A stretch of DNA of 30,430 bases, from positions 1 to 30,430 of the forward strand of contig JAFXMP010000013.1 of the NCBI GenBank assembly GCA_017530275.1, in the 5' to 3' direction. The notes under the pieces are model-generated. The model was not told where the DNA came from, did no database searches, and worked only from the letters and a program-made list of their open reading frames with translations. This DNA comes from Clostridia bacterium (GTDB lineage: Bacteria > Bacillota_A > Clostridia > Christensenellales > Aristaeellaceae). Below are positions 6,732 through 14,273 of this stretch, in pieces (the first letter of the stretch is position 1; each line of letters starts with the position of its first letter). Position numbers and translations under genes: made by a program.

Positions 6732-8432
6732 TTACCCCTCCGGCAACAGGTTCAGCGTCAGTTCAAACCGCATGCGCATGGTGTCCGGCTGGCTGATCCG
6801 GGCGGGGTAGATCACCCGCAGGGTGCGGGCATTGATCCTCCGCACCTGGGCTTTAGGCGCTTTTGCGTTCAGGGTGACGGTCAGGCCGGGCAGACGCCAT
6901 TCGTTTTCGGTTATCACAGCGGTATCCATACCGTCACATTCGATTTCAAAGAAAATATCCACGTCCCGCCTCACCTGGGCGTTCACGTCCATGGTCAGGC
7001 GGTTTTTCTCGATAGTTCCATTAAAGAAAACCGTATGCAGATGGGTCATTTGGCCGTCCGGCAGGCAGCGCAGCAGCTTGATCGTTCCCAAACCCGTTTT
7101 CTGCCGCCAGAACACCACCAGGGGATGCAGCTGGTAGCTGGGGTTTTCGCTGCCGCGCATGACCCCCGCCATCAGGTCCGGGGTGATCCATGCTTCCGCC
7201 GTGCACAGGGCGCTGTTGTTTTCCGGGTCGCCCCGTTCGGAAAGCTCCCGGAAGGTGCGGCAAACGGCCGCGTCCTGCTTGGGCGTCAAAAAGGCCCGTT
7301 TCACGTCTTCGGGCATGCGGATATCCCCCAGCAGCATCAGGGGATTGTTCACGCTTTCCACGGAAAAGGGATGCCAGGGGAAATCCTTCTCCCCCAAAGC
7401 CCAATACAGCATATCGCAGAAGCAGGTGTGCACCGCCATGTCCATTTCATAAGCCCTGGAATAGGGGCCGCAGAAATTGCGCATGGAAGGATTGTAAAAA
7501 TCTGCCATATCTTGCCAGATGCCGCTTTCCAGTTCTTCCGCAAGGGAAATCAGCTTTTCATTATCGCTGTACCGCCGCACGAAGCCCAACGTGGACAGGT
7601 CCACCCCGCAGTAGGTGGGAGAATTGAATTCGGCGCAGGCGTGATGCTCCCGATAGCGGGAAAGCATGCCCCCAGCGTAGGAAACGGCGTAATCCCGCCA
7701 GGCGGGTTCGTTCAGCAGCGCACCGAAAAAATCCAGCAGGAAAATGTGCATACACTGGATGTTGGTATTGAGAGGCGTAAAATTGGTTTGGCTGCGGGTA
7801 ATGCTGCCCTCCATGGCAAGGCGCGCGCTGTGAAGAAGATCGTTTTTTAATTCGGCGCTCATCCGCCTCTCTCCATGGCGAAGCAGCATGGCGAAGCACA
7901 TGAGCAGGAATTCCCGGAGATTGGGTTCGTAGGTGTCCCAGACCACGGGCACGGTATCGGTCAGCGCCGTGCGCAGCAGAACTTCGATTTCCCCGGCGTT
8001 TTCACATAATACAGGATGGGCGGCCAGCTTTTGATGGAAGCTGTCCGTTACTCTTTCCCAGGTACAGTCCGCCCAATAGCGCCCGTACAAGCCCAGCCGC
8101 CGGTAGTCCAGCGTACCGACGGGGGGAAGCTTTTCATCGGGATTGTGGCGGAACACACCATGAAAGATTTCCTCCGGCGCGTTCATCTGCAAGGCCAGCA
8201 CTGCCCGGCAGATGTCTTCGATGGTGTCCCACGCGCCTTCCCCGTCCCGGATCATCAGCGCCAGGGCATAGTACAGGGACGCCCGCAGACTGACGTGTTT
8301 TTCTTCGTCAAACTGCCAGGAAACCAGGCGCGATACAGGATCGTAAGCCGCCGAAAGCTTTTGAAAGGCTTCGTTCAGCAGCGTTTTTCCCTCCGGGGAA
8401 AATTGATCGTATAGCGTGAGATTCGTATTCAT
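6732..8432 (-). CDS. Unrecognised 566-aa protein, probable alpha/alpha-toroid carbohydrate enzyme
   Basis: I cannot place this 566-residue protein in a named family with confidence. It has no signal peptide or membrane segment. The first 350 or so residues look alpha-helical, with regularly spaced aromatic and acidic residues as in (alpha/alpha)6-barrel glycosidases and lyases. The region from about 430 onward reads like beta strands, as in the C-terminal sandwich of heparinase- or alginate-lyase-like enzymes. Two striking blocks are candidates for an active site: EFNSPTY (268-274) followed by GVDL, and NFCGPYSRAYEMDM (319-332). AAGGAGG precedes the ATG by 7 bases. It is divergent from the GH105-like gene, with back-to-back promoters, which suggests a shared role in oligosaccharide breakdown. 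The function is inferred from fold style and neighbours only. Confidence 0.75.
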   Translation of the reverse strand: MNTNLTLYDQFSPEGKTLLNEAFQKLSAAYDPVSRLVSWQFDEEKHVSLRASLYYALALMIRDGEGAWDTIEDICRAVLALQMNAPEEIFHGVFRHNPDEKLPPVGTLDYRRLGLYGRYWADCTWERVTDSFHQKLAAHPVLCENAGEIEVLLRTALTDTVPVVWDTYEPNLREFLLMCFAMLLRHGERRMSAELKNDLLHSARLAMEGSITRSQTNFTPLNTNIQCMHIFLLDFFGALLNEPAWRDYAVSYAGGMLSRYREHHACAEFNSPTYCGVDLSTLGFVRRYSDNEKLISLAEELESGIWQDMADFYNPSMRNFCGPYSRAYEMDMAVHTCFCDMLYWALGEKDFPWHPFSVESVNNPLMLLGDIRMPEDVKRAFLTPKQDAAVCRTFRELSERGDPENNSALCTAEAWITPDLMAGVMRGSENPSYQLHPLVVFWRQKTGLGTIKLLRCLPDGQMTHLHTVFFNGTIEKNRLTMDVNAQVRRDVDIFFEIECDGMDTAVITENEWRLPGLTVTLNAKAPKAQVRRINARTLRVIYPARISQPDTMRMRFELTLNLLPEG

Positions 8433-8470
8433 GCCTGCGCCTCCTTTGGCTGTCCGTTGCTTTCAAAACG

Positions 8471-8499
8471 ATTATACGACTTGAGAACGCGCTTTGCAA
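8471..8499 (-). promoter_or_regulatory. Sigma-A promoter of the 566-aa gene
   Basis: On minus: TTGCAA (8499-8494), a 17-base spacer and a perfect TATAAT (8476-8471), ending 38 bases before the start codon. Confidence 0.75.
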
Positions 8500-8522
8500 C
8501 CTCCTGTGTTTTTAGCTGGCCC

Positions 8523-8551
8523 TTGACAATCTCTTCCATGCTTGTTAAGAT
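8523..8551 (+). promoter_or_regulatory. Sigma-A promoter of the GH105-like gene
   Basis: A perfect TTGACA (8523-8528), a 17-base spacer and TAAGAT (8546-8551) with an extended TGT just before it. Only 23 bases separate its -35 from that of the opposite promoter, leaving room for a common operator. Confidence 0.78.
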
Positions 8552-8602
8552 GCAGGAAAGGAAATATTTGCAGAACGCTTATGGGGAAAGAAGGTGAGAA
8601 CC

Positions 8603-9649
8603 ATGAATTGCCGGCAATTGGCGGATCTGGTACTAAACAGGCTGAAGCAGAGCGAGGGCGACGGACGCTGGGACGATCATTTGAGCCTGGCCACCTGGGA
8701 ATGGCCCCAGGGCGTGGCGATGTACGCCATGCTCAAGGTATACGATGCGTCCCGCGATGAGAAGCTGCTGGAGGAGATTAAAGCCTGGTATGACGGGCAC
8801 ATCGCAAGGGGCCTGCCGGGCCGCAATATCAACACTACCGCACCCATGTTAGGATTGACTTTGCTGTACGAAATCACGGGAGAAAAGCGGTATGTTCCGT
8901 ATATTGCCGATTGGGCGGAATGGATCATGACCGGCCTTCCCCGCACGGAGGAAGGGGGCTTTCAGCACCTGACCAGCGATTGCGTGAACGAGCAGCAACT
9001 ATGGGACGATACCCTGTTCATGACCTGTCTGTTCCTGTACCGGGCGGGCTGCGCCCTGGACAGGCGGTCATGGCGGGAGGAAGCGAAATATCAATTCCTG
9101 CTGCACATCAAATACCTGCACTGCGACAAAATGGGCCTGTGGTATCACGGCTGGTGCTTCCTGGGCAGGCATCATTTCGGGGAGGCCTTCTGGGCAAGGG
9201 GCAACAGTTGGATCACCGCCGGGGCCATCGATTTTATGGAATGGCTGCCTGAAAATGATCCGGTACGCCGGATCGTGAAAGAAACCTGGCTGGAACAGTG
9301 CCGGGCGCTGCTACAGTGCCAGGATCAGGAAACCGGCCTGTGGCATACCCTGCTGGATCACCCGGACAGCTACCTGGAAACCTCTGCCAGCGCCGCCATA
9401 GCCTACGGTCTGCTCAAGGGCTGCCGCTTAGGGCTGCTTTCCTGCCGGGACCAGGCTATGGCCGCCGCGAAAGGCGTGATCGGCAAGATCGGCGCGGACG
9501 GGTTGGTGGGCGGCGTATCCTACGGCACCCCCATGGGCATGGACCTGGATTTTTACCGACGCGTGCCCATTCAGCCCACCGCCTACGGCCAGGGCCTGAC
9601 CTTCCTGATGCTGACCGAACTGATGCGGAATGATGCGCGTATGGAATAA
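8603..9649 (+). CDS. GH105-like unsaturated glycuronyl hydrolase
   Basis: A 348-residue protein resembling GH105/GH88 (YteR/YesR type), an (alpha/alpha)6-barrel without a signal peptide, hence cytoplasmic. Family members hydrolyse the unsaturated uronyl residue left by polysaccharide lyases, as in rhamnogalacturonan breakdown. The QQLWDDTLFM motif (131-140) carries the probable general acid/base Asp, and FWARGNSW is the other family hallmark. However, the first conserved Asp-rich motif of the family is replaced by NINTTAP (75-81), so the substrate or mechanism may differ. The ATG at 8603 was chosen because AAGGTGA lies just upstream; a GTG at 8594 inside that site is a weaker alternative, adding 3 residues. 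It is transcribed divergently from the 566-aa gene and followed by the DeoR gene, which has its own promoter. Confidence 0.85.
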   Translation: MNCRQLADLVLNRLKQSEGDGRWDDHLSLATWEWPQGVAMYAMLKVYDASRDEKLLEEIKAWYDGHIARGLPGRNINTTAPMLGLTLLYEITGEKRYVPYIADWAEWIMTGLPRTEEGGFQHLTSDCVNEQQLWDDTLFMTCLFLYRAGCALDRRSWREEAKYQFLLHIKYLHCDKMGLWYHGWCFLGRHHFGEAFWARGNSWITAGAIDFMEWLPENDPVRRIVKETWLEQCRALLQCQDQETGLWHTLLDHPDSYLETSASAAIAYGLLKGCRLGLLSCRDQAMAAAKGVIGKIGADGLVGGVSYGTPMGMDLDFYRRVPIQPTAYGQGLTFLMLTELMRNDARME

Positions 9650-9667
9650 GCGGGCGCTATTTCATTC

Positions 9668-9696
9668 TTGCCATTTCTCCGTAAAATTCGTATAAT
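9668..9696 (+). promoter_or_regulatory. Sigma-A promoter of the DeoR-family gene
   Basis: TTGCCA (9668-9673), a 17-base spacer and a perfect TATAAT (9691-9696), 33 bases before the start codon. Confidence 0.8.
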
Positions 9697-9729
9697 CAAT
9701 GGGATCGATCGACAGCGAGGTGCAATTAC

Positions 9730-10494
9730 ATGAAATCCAGGCGCTTAACGGAAATGGAAGGGTACATCCTCACCCACGGCTCTGCTGCCATGGAGGAGCT
9801 CCGCGACGCTTTTGGGATTTCCATGAACACGGTGCGGCGGGATATTGCGGAGTTGGTTCAGGGCGGCCGGGTGGAAAAAGTCTACGGCGGCGTGAAAGCG
9901 ATTGAACAGGTGCAGCCCCTGGTGCCTTACGCGGTGCGCTGCAGCAGCCCCAGCCGGGCTAAACAGGCTATCTGCGCGGCGGCGGGAGAAATGGTGCGGG
10001 ACGGCGATATAATTTTCATCGATTCGGGCACCACAACGCCGCATATTATGGATGTCATCAAGGACAGGAAAATTACCGTGATCACCAACAACATCGAAGT
10101 GATGTTCCGGGCGCTGGACCATGAAAACATCCGTTTGATCGTGGTGCCGGGAGAGATCCACCGGAAAACTCACTCCATCACCGGGGAGGATTCCGCCGCG
10201 TTTTTAAGCCATATGAATACGACGCTGGCTTTCATGGCCGCCACCGGCGCATCCATGACCAACGTTACCAATTCAAGCCCCTTGGAGTATTCCATCAAGA
10301 AAGCTGCCGTGGCCCATACGGAAAAGGCGGTGCTGCTGGTGACGGGCAACAAATTCGGCGTTACCAGCCTGCTCACCTACGCATCCCTGGATCAATTCCA
10401 TGCCGTGATCACGGACAGCACCATTCCGCTTGCTTACCGTGAGCGCTTGGAGGAGATGCGCGTCAGCCTGAAAATCGTGGAAACGGGAGAGTAA
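9730..10494 (+). CDS. DeoR-family transcriptional regulator
   Basis: A 254-residue repressor of the DeoR/GlpR family, of normal length. The N-terminal winged helix-turn-helix spans about residues 6-57, with AMEELRDAFGISMNTVRRDI as the core and a wing reading GGRVEKVYGG. The C-terminal sensor domain (about 77-230) holds the phosphosugar-site motif DSGTTT (98-103). Family members repress sugar-use operons and release DNA on binding a sugar phosphate. Its likely targets are the adjacent GH105-like/566-aa pair and perhaps the GH38 operon; this is inference from position, and I did not find a convincing operator. The site GAGGTG precedes the ATG by about 8 bases. A two-way terminator follows the stop. 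Confidence 0.93.
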   Translation: MKSRRLTEMEGYILTHGSAAMEELRDAFGISMNTVRRDIAELVQGGRVEKVYGGVKAIEQVQPLVPYAVRCSSPSRAKQAICAAAGEMVRDGDIIFIDSGTTTPHIMDVIKDRKITVITNNIEVMFRALDHENIRLIVVPGEIHRKTHSITGEDSAAFLSHMNTTLAFMAATGASMTNVTNSSPLEYSIKKAAVAHTEKAVLLVTGNKFGVTSLLTYASLDQFHAVITDSTIPLAYRERLEEMRVSLKIVETGE

Positions 10495-10507
10495 ACGTGC
10501 GCAGCAT

Positions 10508-10540
10508 AAAACGGAGAGCAATATCGCCCTCCGTTTTTTT
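10508..10540. terminator. Terminator between convergent regulator and HAD genes
   Basis: AAAACGGAG (10508-10516) pairs with CTCCGTTTT (10529-10537) around a 12-base loop, and the T-run continues to 10540 on plus. On minus the stem also ends in TTTT, so it may stop both genes, more strongly on plus. Confidence 0.82.
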
Positions 10541-10544
10541 ACAC

Positions 10545-11075
10545 TTATTGATTCTCCAGCCGTTCCGCCAGGGAAAGCAGTTCTTCAGGCGTATGGATGC
10601 GGTAATCAGCGTGATCCTCGGGCAGTTCCTCGTCGAAGGGACGCCGTTTGGACCAGTCCAGCAGCACGGAGGTGAGGCCGAAACGATTGGCCCCCCGGAT
10701 ATCCCGGCTCACGTTGTTGCCGATCATCAGGATGCGGCTTTTGTCCTCTTCGGTCAGGTGCAAGGCTTCCATGGCGGAGGAAAACATCTTGGGGCTGGGC
10801 TTGTCCTCGCCCACTTCCTCCGAAATGATCCAGGCGGCAAAAATATGGTCCAGGCCGTTTTCTTTCATGGTATTGTGGAAGGACCGGGTCAGCCCGTCCG
10901 CCACCATCACGATGGTGTAGCCTGCATCATGCAGGCGCAGATAGGTTTCCTTCGCCCCGGGAATGCATTCTGCGTGGATCACGACGCCCTCCGCGTTCCG
11001 CACCTCGGTGCTTTCGTCGATGACCGTATCGCCGATATCCGTGAAGATGATCAGCCGCTTTTTTCCGTCAGCCAT
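10545..11075 (-). CDS. HAD-superfamily protein with altered catalytic motifs
   Basis: A 176-residue haloacid dehalogenase-like protein with a Rossmann-type core and helical cap, cytoplasmic. Motif I reads FTDIGDT (11-17) where DxDGT is usual: the nucleophile Asp13 is present but the +2 acid/base Asp is Gly15, with the next residue being Asp16. Motif II has VADG in place of the usual Thr/Ser-containing turn. Motif III has Lys92 in GEDKPSP. Motif IV is GNNVSRDIRGAN (119-130), where GD is normally found. It may be a phosphatase of changed chemistry or a member of a divergent HAD subfamily. The start at 11075 was chosen because AAGGAAGGA lies upstream on minus and MADGKKRLIIFTD begins the fold; the 20 extra upstream codons overlap the promoter. 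Confidence 0.8.
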   Translation of the reverse strand: MADGKKRLIIFTDIGDTVIDESTEVRNAEGVVIHAECIPGAKETYLRLHDAGYTIVMVADGLTRSFHNTMKENGLDHIFAAWIISEEVGEDKPSPKMFSSAMEALHLTEEDKSRILMIGNNVSRDIRGANRFGLTSVLLDWSKRRPFDEELPEDHADYRIHTPEELLSLAERLENQ

Positions 11076-11106
11076 GTGATCCTTCCTTTCCGCTTCGTGT
11101 AACTGC

Positions 11107-11135
11107 ATCATATCATATCCGGCGGGGATTTTCAA
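11107..11135 (-). promoter_or_regulatory. Sigma-A promoter of the HAD gene
   Basis: On minus: TTGAAA (11135-11130), a 17-base spacer and TATGAT (11112-11107), 31 bases before the start. Confidence 0.65.
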
Positions 11136-11161
11136 TGCGGGAAATTGAATGCGCCTGCCGC

Positions 11162-11189
11162 TTTACTTTTTCCCGGATTCCGATATAAT
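11162..11189 (+). promoter_or_regulatory. Sigma-A promoter of the GH38 operon
   Basis: TTTACT (11162-11167), a 16-base spacer and a perfect TATAAT (11184-11189), 34 bases before the GTG start. It is divergent from the HAD promoter. Confidence 0.65.
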
Positions 11190-11223
11190 GGAAGTGAATA
11201 ATACTGCGCAAGGAGGCGTGAAC

Positions 11224-14200
11224 GTGTACGATTTGGGACGGCAAATCGGCCAGCGGTTCAGGATGTGGAAGGAAGAATTGAAAAACCATCTGTATACACC
11301 CGTGGGCACGGTGCCGTTTGTTTACTGTACCACTTTGGGCCATCCCACGCGGTCGGAAGCGGAGGAGATGCCTTTGGCGCCCTGTCCGACGGGCACGAGA
11401 TGGGGAGCCGTGTGGGAATACGGCTGGTTCTTTGCCGACGTGACGCTGCCGGAAACATGCGAAGGCCGCCGGGTGGTATTGTTTTCCCATGTGGGCGGGG
11501 AGCAATTGGTATATGCGAATGGGAAAGCCATTGGCTCCATCGATCAGAAACACGCCTATGTGACTCTGACCCGAAATGGGCGGACGGGGGAGACCTTTCA
11601 TCTTCAAATCGAAAGCTATGCCGGACATGGCCCGCGCCTGGAAGCGCTGGGTCCCTGCCCGCCCGAGAGGCCCGCTATCCCAACCGTAACGGAACCTCAA
11701 TGTACGGTAGGGGAAAGTGTGATCGCCGTCTGGAATGAGGACGCCTACCAGCTCATGCTGGACGTGGAAGCCCTGGACAGCTTACAGCAGATTTTGCCGG
11801 ACAACAGCCTGCGAGCCCTGCGGGTAGCGGAAGCGCTGGACCAGTTCACCCGCATTGCGGATTTTGAATTGCCCCATGGTCCCCGGGAAGAGAGCTTCCG
11901 GGCGGCCCGGGAAGCGCTGCGGGAAGCGCTGAATTGCGTCAACGGTTCCACCGCGCCGACGATGTGGCTGTTCGGGCAATCCCACATCGACTTAGGCTGG
12001 CTGTGGCCCTTGGAGGAAACGTATCACAAATCTATACGCACCTATGCCAATCAGCTTTCTTTGATGGAGGAGTATCCGGAATACCGGTTCCTGCTCTGCG
12101 AACCGGCTCTGCTGGATATGCTGCGGGAACGGGACGAAAAAACCTGGCAGCGGGTGAAAAAAGCGTATGAAAACGGGCAGATCGAACCGGAAGGCGCGTT
12201 CTATGTGGAATGTGACACCAACATGCCCTCCGGGGAAAGCCTGATCCGCCAGCTCCTGTACGGAAAGCAATGGTTCCGGGAACAGTTCGGCGTGGAGTCC
12301 AAGGTGGCCTGGCAGCCCGACACCTTCGGCTATTCCGCCGCCCTGCCGCAGATTTTCAAGCAATTGGGCATACAGTATTTCGCCACGGAAAAGCTGCTGC
12401 GGGCCGACCCGGAAACGGAGCGCTTTCCCTATCAGAATTTCATTTGGGAGGGCATGGACGGCTCCACGGTGGAAGCCCTGTCCTTCTTCAAGGCCAACGC
12501 CCCGGTCAGCCCCCAATTGCTGCATAAGCGGTGGGACGCGGAGCGCAGCCAGCGCCGGAACATTGACACCCAGCTGTATTCCTTCGGCTACGGCGACGGC
12601 GGCGGCGGCGCGGACCGGGATATGATGGAAATGATCCGCCGGGTACACGATCTGGAGGGTGCGCCGCGCACGAAATGGGGCTCCCTGCGGGGCTTCTTTG
12701 AGGAAACGGGCCGTCAGGCGCGGGATAATCGCTGGACGGGCGAGCTTTATCTTGCCTGGCACCGGGGCACCTATTCGGTGCAGCACAGGCAGAAGCAGGC
12801 CATGCGACGGGCGGAAATCGCCCTGCGGGAAACGGAAGCGCTGGTGACCATGCTGCCGGGTGAGGAACAGGGCTCTTACCGGGAAACCCTGCGCCGGGCC
12901 TGGAAAACGATCATGATCAATCAGTTCCACGACATTGCCGGGGGCGTGGGCATCGAAAGGGTACACCGGGAAGCCACGGAAGCGCTGACGAATCTTACGG
13001 ACGAACTGCGCCCCGTGAGCGACAGCCTGTGGCGGAAGGTGTACGGCGTTCGCGAAGGCGCGGGCTATGTGCTGGTAAACCCCCTGCCCTGGTTCCGGTC
13101 GGGATGGGTGACGCTGCCCGACGGCCAGGAAATGTTCGCTGAACTGATGCCTTATGAAGCCGTACCCGCGGCGGAAGCGCGGTTGCGGCTGCTCGCCGAA
13201 TACAGGGTGACCGCACGCGAAACGGAAGACGGCTTTTTGCTGAAAAACCGCTGCTTGGAGGCGAAGATCGACCGCCGGGGCAGGATCACAGCGCTCCGGG
13301 CGGCCGCGCCTTCCGGGTTCCGGGATTTCCTGAACCCGGGCCAGGTGATGAACGATTGGCGGCTGTACCGGAATCACCAGAACGTCTATGACGCCTGGGA
13401 GCTGGACCGGGACTGGGAAAAGGAGCGCATGGAGGACGCCATCCGCGCCGAAGCCCATTTGACCCGGAACACGCCGGACTGTGCCGAAATCACGGTGGAC
13501 TTTGCCTTCGGCGGCAGCACGGCCCGCCAGATCATCCGCCTGCGGGCGGGGGAGGAACAAATCACCTTTGAAACGGCCGTGGACTGGCACGAGCGCCGGA
13601 AAATGCTGAAAACCCACTTTGAAAGCAACGTTCTATGCGAGGACGCGGTGCATGAAATCCAATTTGGCTTCGTGAAGCGGCCCTGCCACCGTTCCCACGC
13701 CTTTGCCAGCGACCGCTACGAGGTGAGCAACCACCGGTACAGCGCCCTGTGCGAGGGGAACCGGGGCTTCGCCCTGCTGAACGACGGGCTGTACGGCCTG
13801 TCCACCGACCGGGGGGAAATGGCCCTGACCCTGCTCCGCGCGCCCCTGGTGCCGGACGATACCTGCGACCGGGGCGCGCATGCCTTCACCTATGCCCTGC
13901 GGCTTTTCGCAAAACCGTTCCGGGAGTCCGACACCGTGCGGGCGGGCTATGAGCTGAACGCCCCCGTGCGCGTGCTGCCGGGAACCTGCGAGGCGCGCGC
14001 CGGCTATGCCGTGGAGGGCGGCAGCGTCATTTTGGATTACGTCAAGCCCGCCGAGGACGGCCGGGGCGCGATCCTGCGGCTGTATGAAAGCATGGGGGAA
14101 ACCGCTTGCGGCACCCTGCGCTTGCCCGAGGAAAAGAATATTTTCCTTTCCGCCATGGACGAAAAGGAAGAAACCTTCCTTTGCCAGGGAAAGGAACTGG

Positions 14201-14250
14201 CCCTCACCCTGCGGCCCTTTGAAATCAGGACCCTGCGCGTGATGGATTGA
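11224..14250 (+). CDS. GH38 alpha-mannosidase
   Basis: A 1008-residue family 38 alpha-mannosidase, without a signal peptide. It hydrolyses alpha-mannose from oligosaccharides in the cytoplasm and needs a divalent metal. Domains in order: N-terminal beta-rich region (about 1-240), the GH38 catalytic barrel with metal ligands His254 and Asp256 in GQSHIDLGWLWP and nucleophile Asp366 in AWQPDTFGYS, the helical middle domain with the further metal-site pair His569-Asp570 in NQFHDIAGG, and large C-terminal beta domains to the end. The GTG at 11224 was chosen because AAGGAGG lies 7 bases upstream; a GTG at 11218 is too close to it, and the ATG at 11149 lies upstream of the promoter. It is the first gene of an apparent three-gene operon, with 23 bases to the next gene. 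Confidence 0.93.
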   Translation: MYDLGRQIGQRFRMWKEELKNHLYTPVGTVPFVYCTTLGHPTRSEAEEMPLAPCPTGTRWGAVWEYGWFFADVTLPETCEGRRVVLFSHVGGEQLVYANGKAIGSIDQKHAYVTLTRNGRTGETFHLQIESYAGHGPRLEALGPCPPERPAIPTVTEPQCTVGESVIAVWNEDAYQLMLDVEALDSLQQILPDNSLRALRVAEALDQFTRIADFELPHGPREESFRAAREALREALNCVNGSTAPTMWLFGQSHIDLGWLWPLEETYHKSIRTYANQLSLMEEYPEYRFLLCEPALLDMLRERDEKTWQRVKKAYENGQIEPEGAFYVECDTNMPSGESLIRQLLYGKQWFREQFGVESKVAWQPDTFGYSAALPQIFKQLGIQYFATEKLLRADPETERFPYQNFIWEGMDGSTVEALSFFKANAPVSPQLLHKRWDAERSQRRNIDTQLYSFGYGDGGGGADRDMMEMIRRVHDLEGAPRTKWGSLRGFFEETGRQARDNRWTGELYLAWHRGTYSVQHRQKQAMRRAEIALRETEALVTMLPGEEQGSYRETLRRAWKTIMINQFHDIAGGVGIERVHREATEALTNLTDELRPVSDSLWRKVYGVREGAGYVLVNPLPWFRSGWVTLPDGQEMFAELMPYEAVPAAEARLRLLAEYRVTARETEDGFLLKNRCLEAKIDRRGRITALRAAAPSGFRDFLNPGQVMNDWRLYRNHQNVYDAWELDRDWEKERMEDAIRAEAHLTRNTPDCAEITVDFAFGGSTARQIIRLRAGEEQITFETAVDWHERRKMLKTHFESNVLCEDAVHEIQFGFVKRPCHRSHAFASDRYEVSNHRYSALCEGNRGFALLNDGLYGLSTDRGEMALTLLRAPLVPDDTCDRGAHAFTYALRLFAKPFRESDTVRAGYELNAPVRVLPGTCEARAGYAVEGGSVILDYVKPAEDGRGAILRLYESMGETACGTLRLPEEKNIFLSAMDEKEETFLCQGKELALTLRPFEIRTLRVMD

Positions 14251-14273
14251 AGATACCAAGGAGGATACTGTCC

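Noticed and set aside
11992..13617. A 541-codon open frame antisense to the GH38 gene
   Set aside because: It overlaps the conserved GH38 active-site region, has Phe/His/Pro-rich shadow composition and no ribosome binding site.
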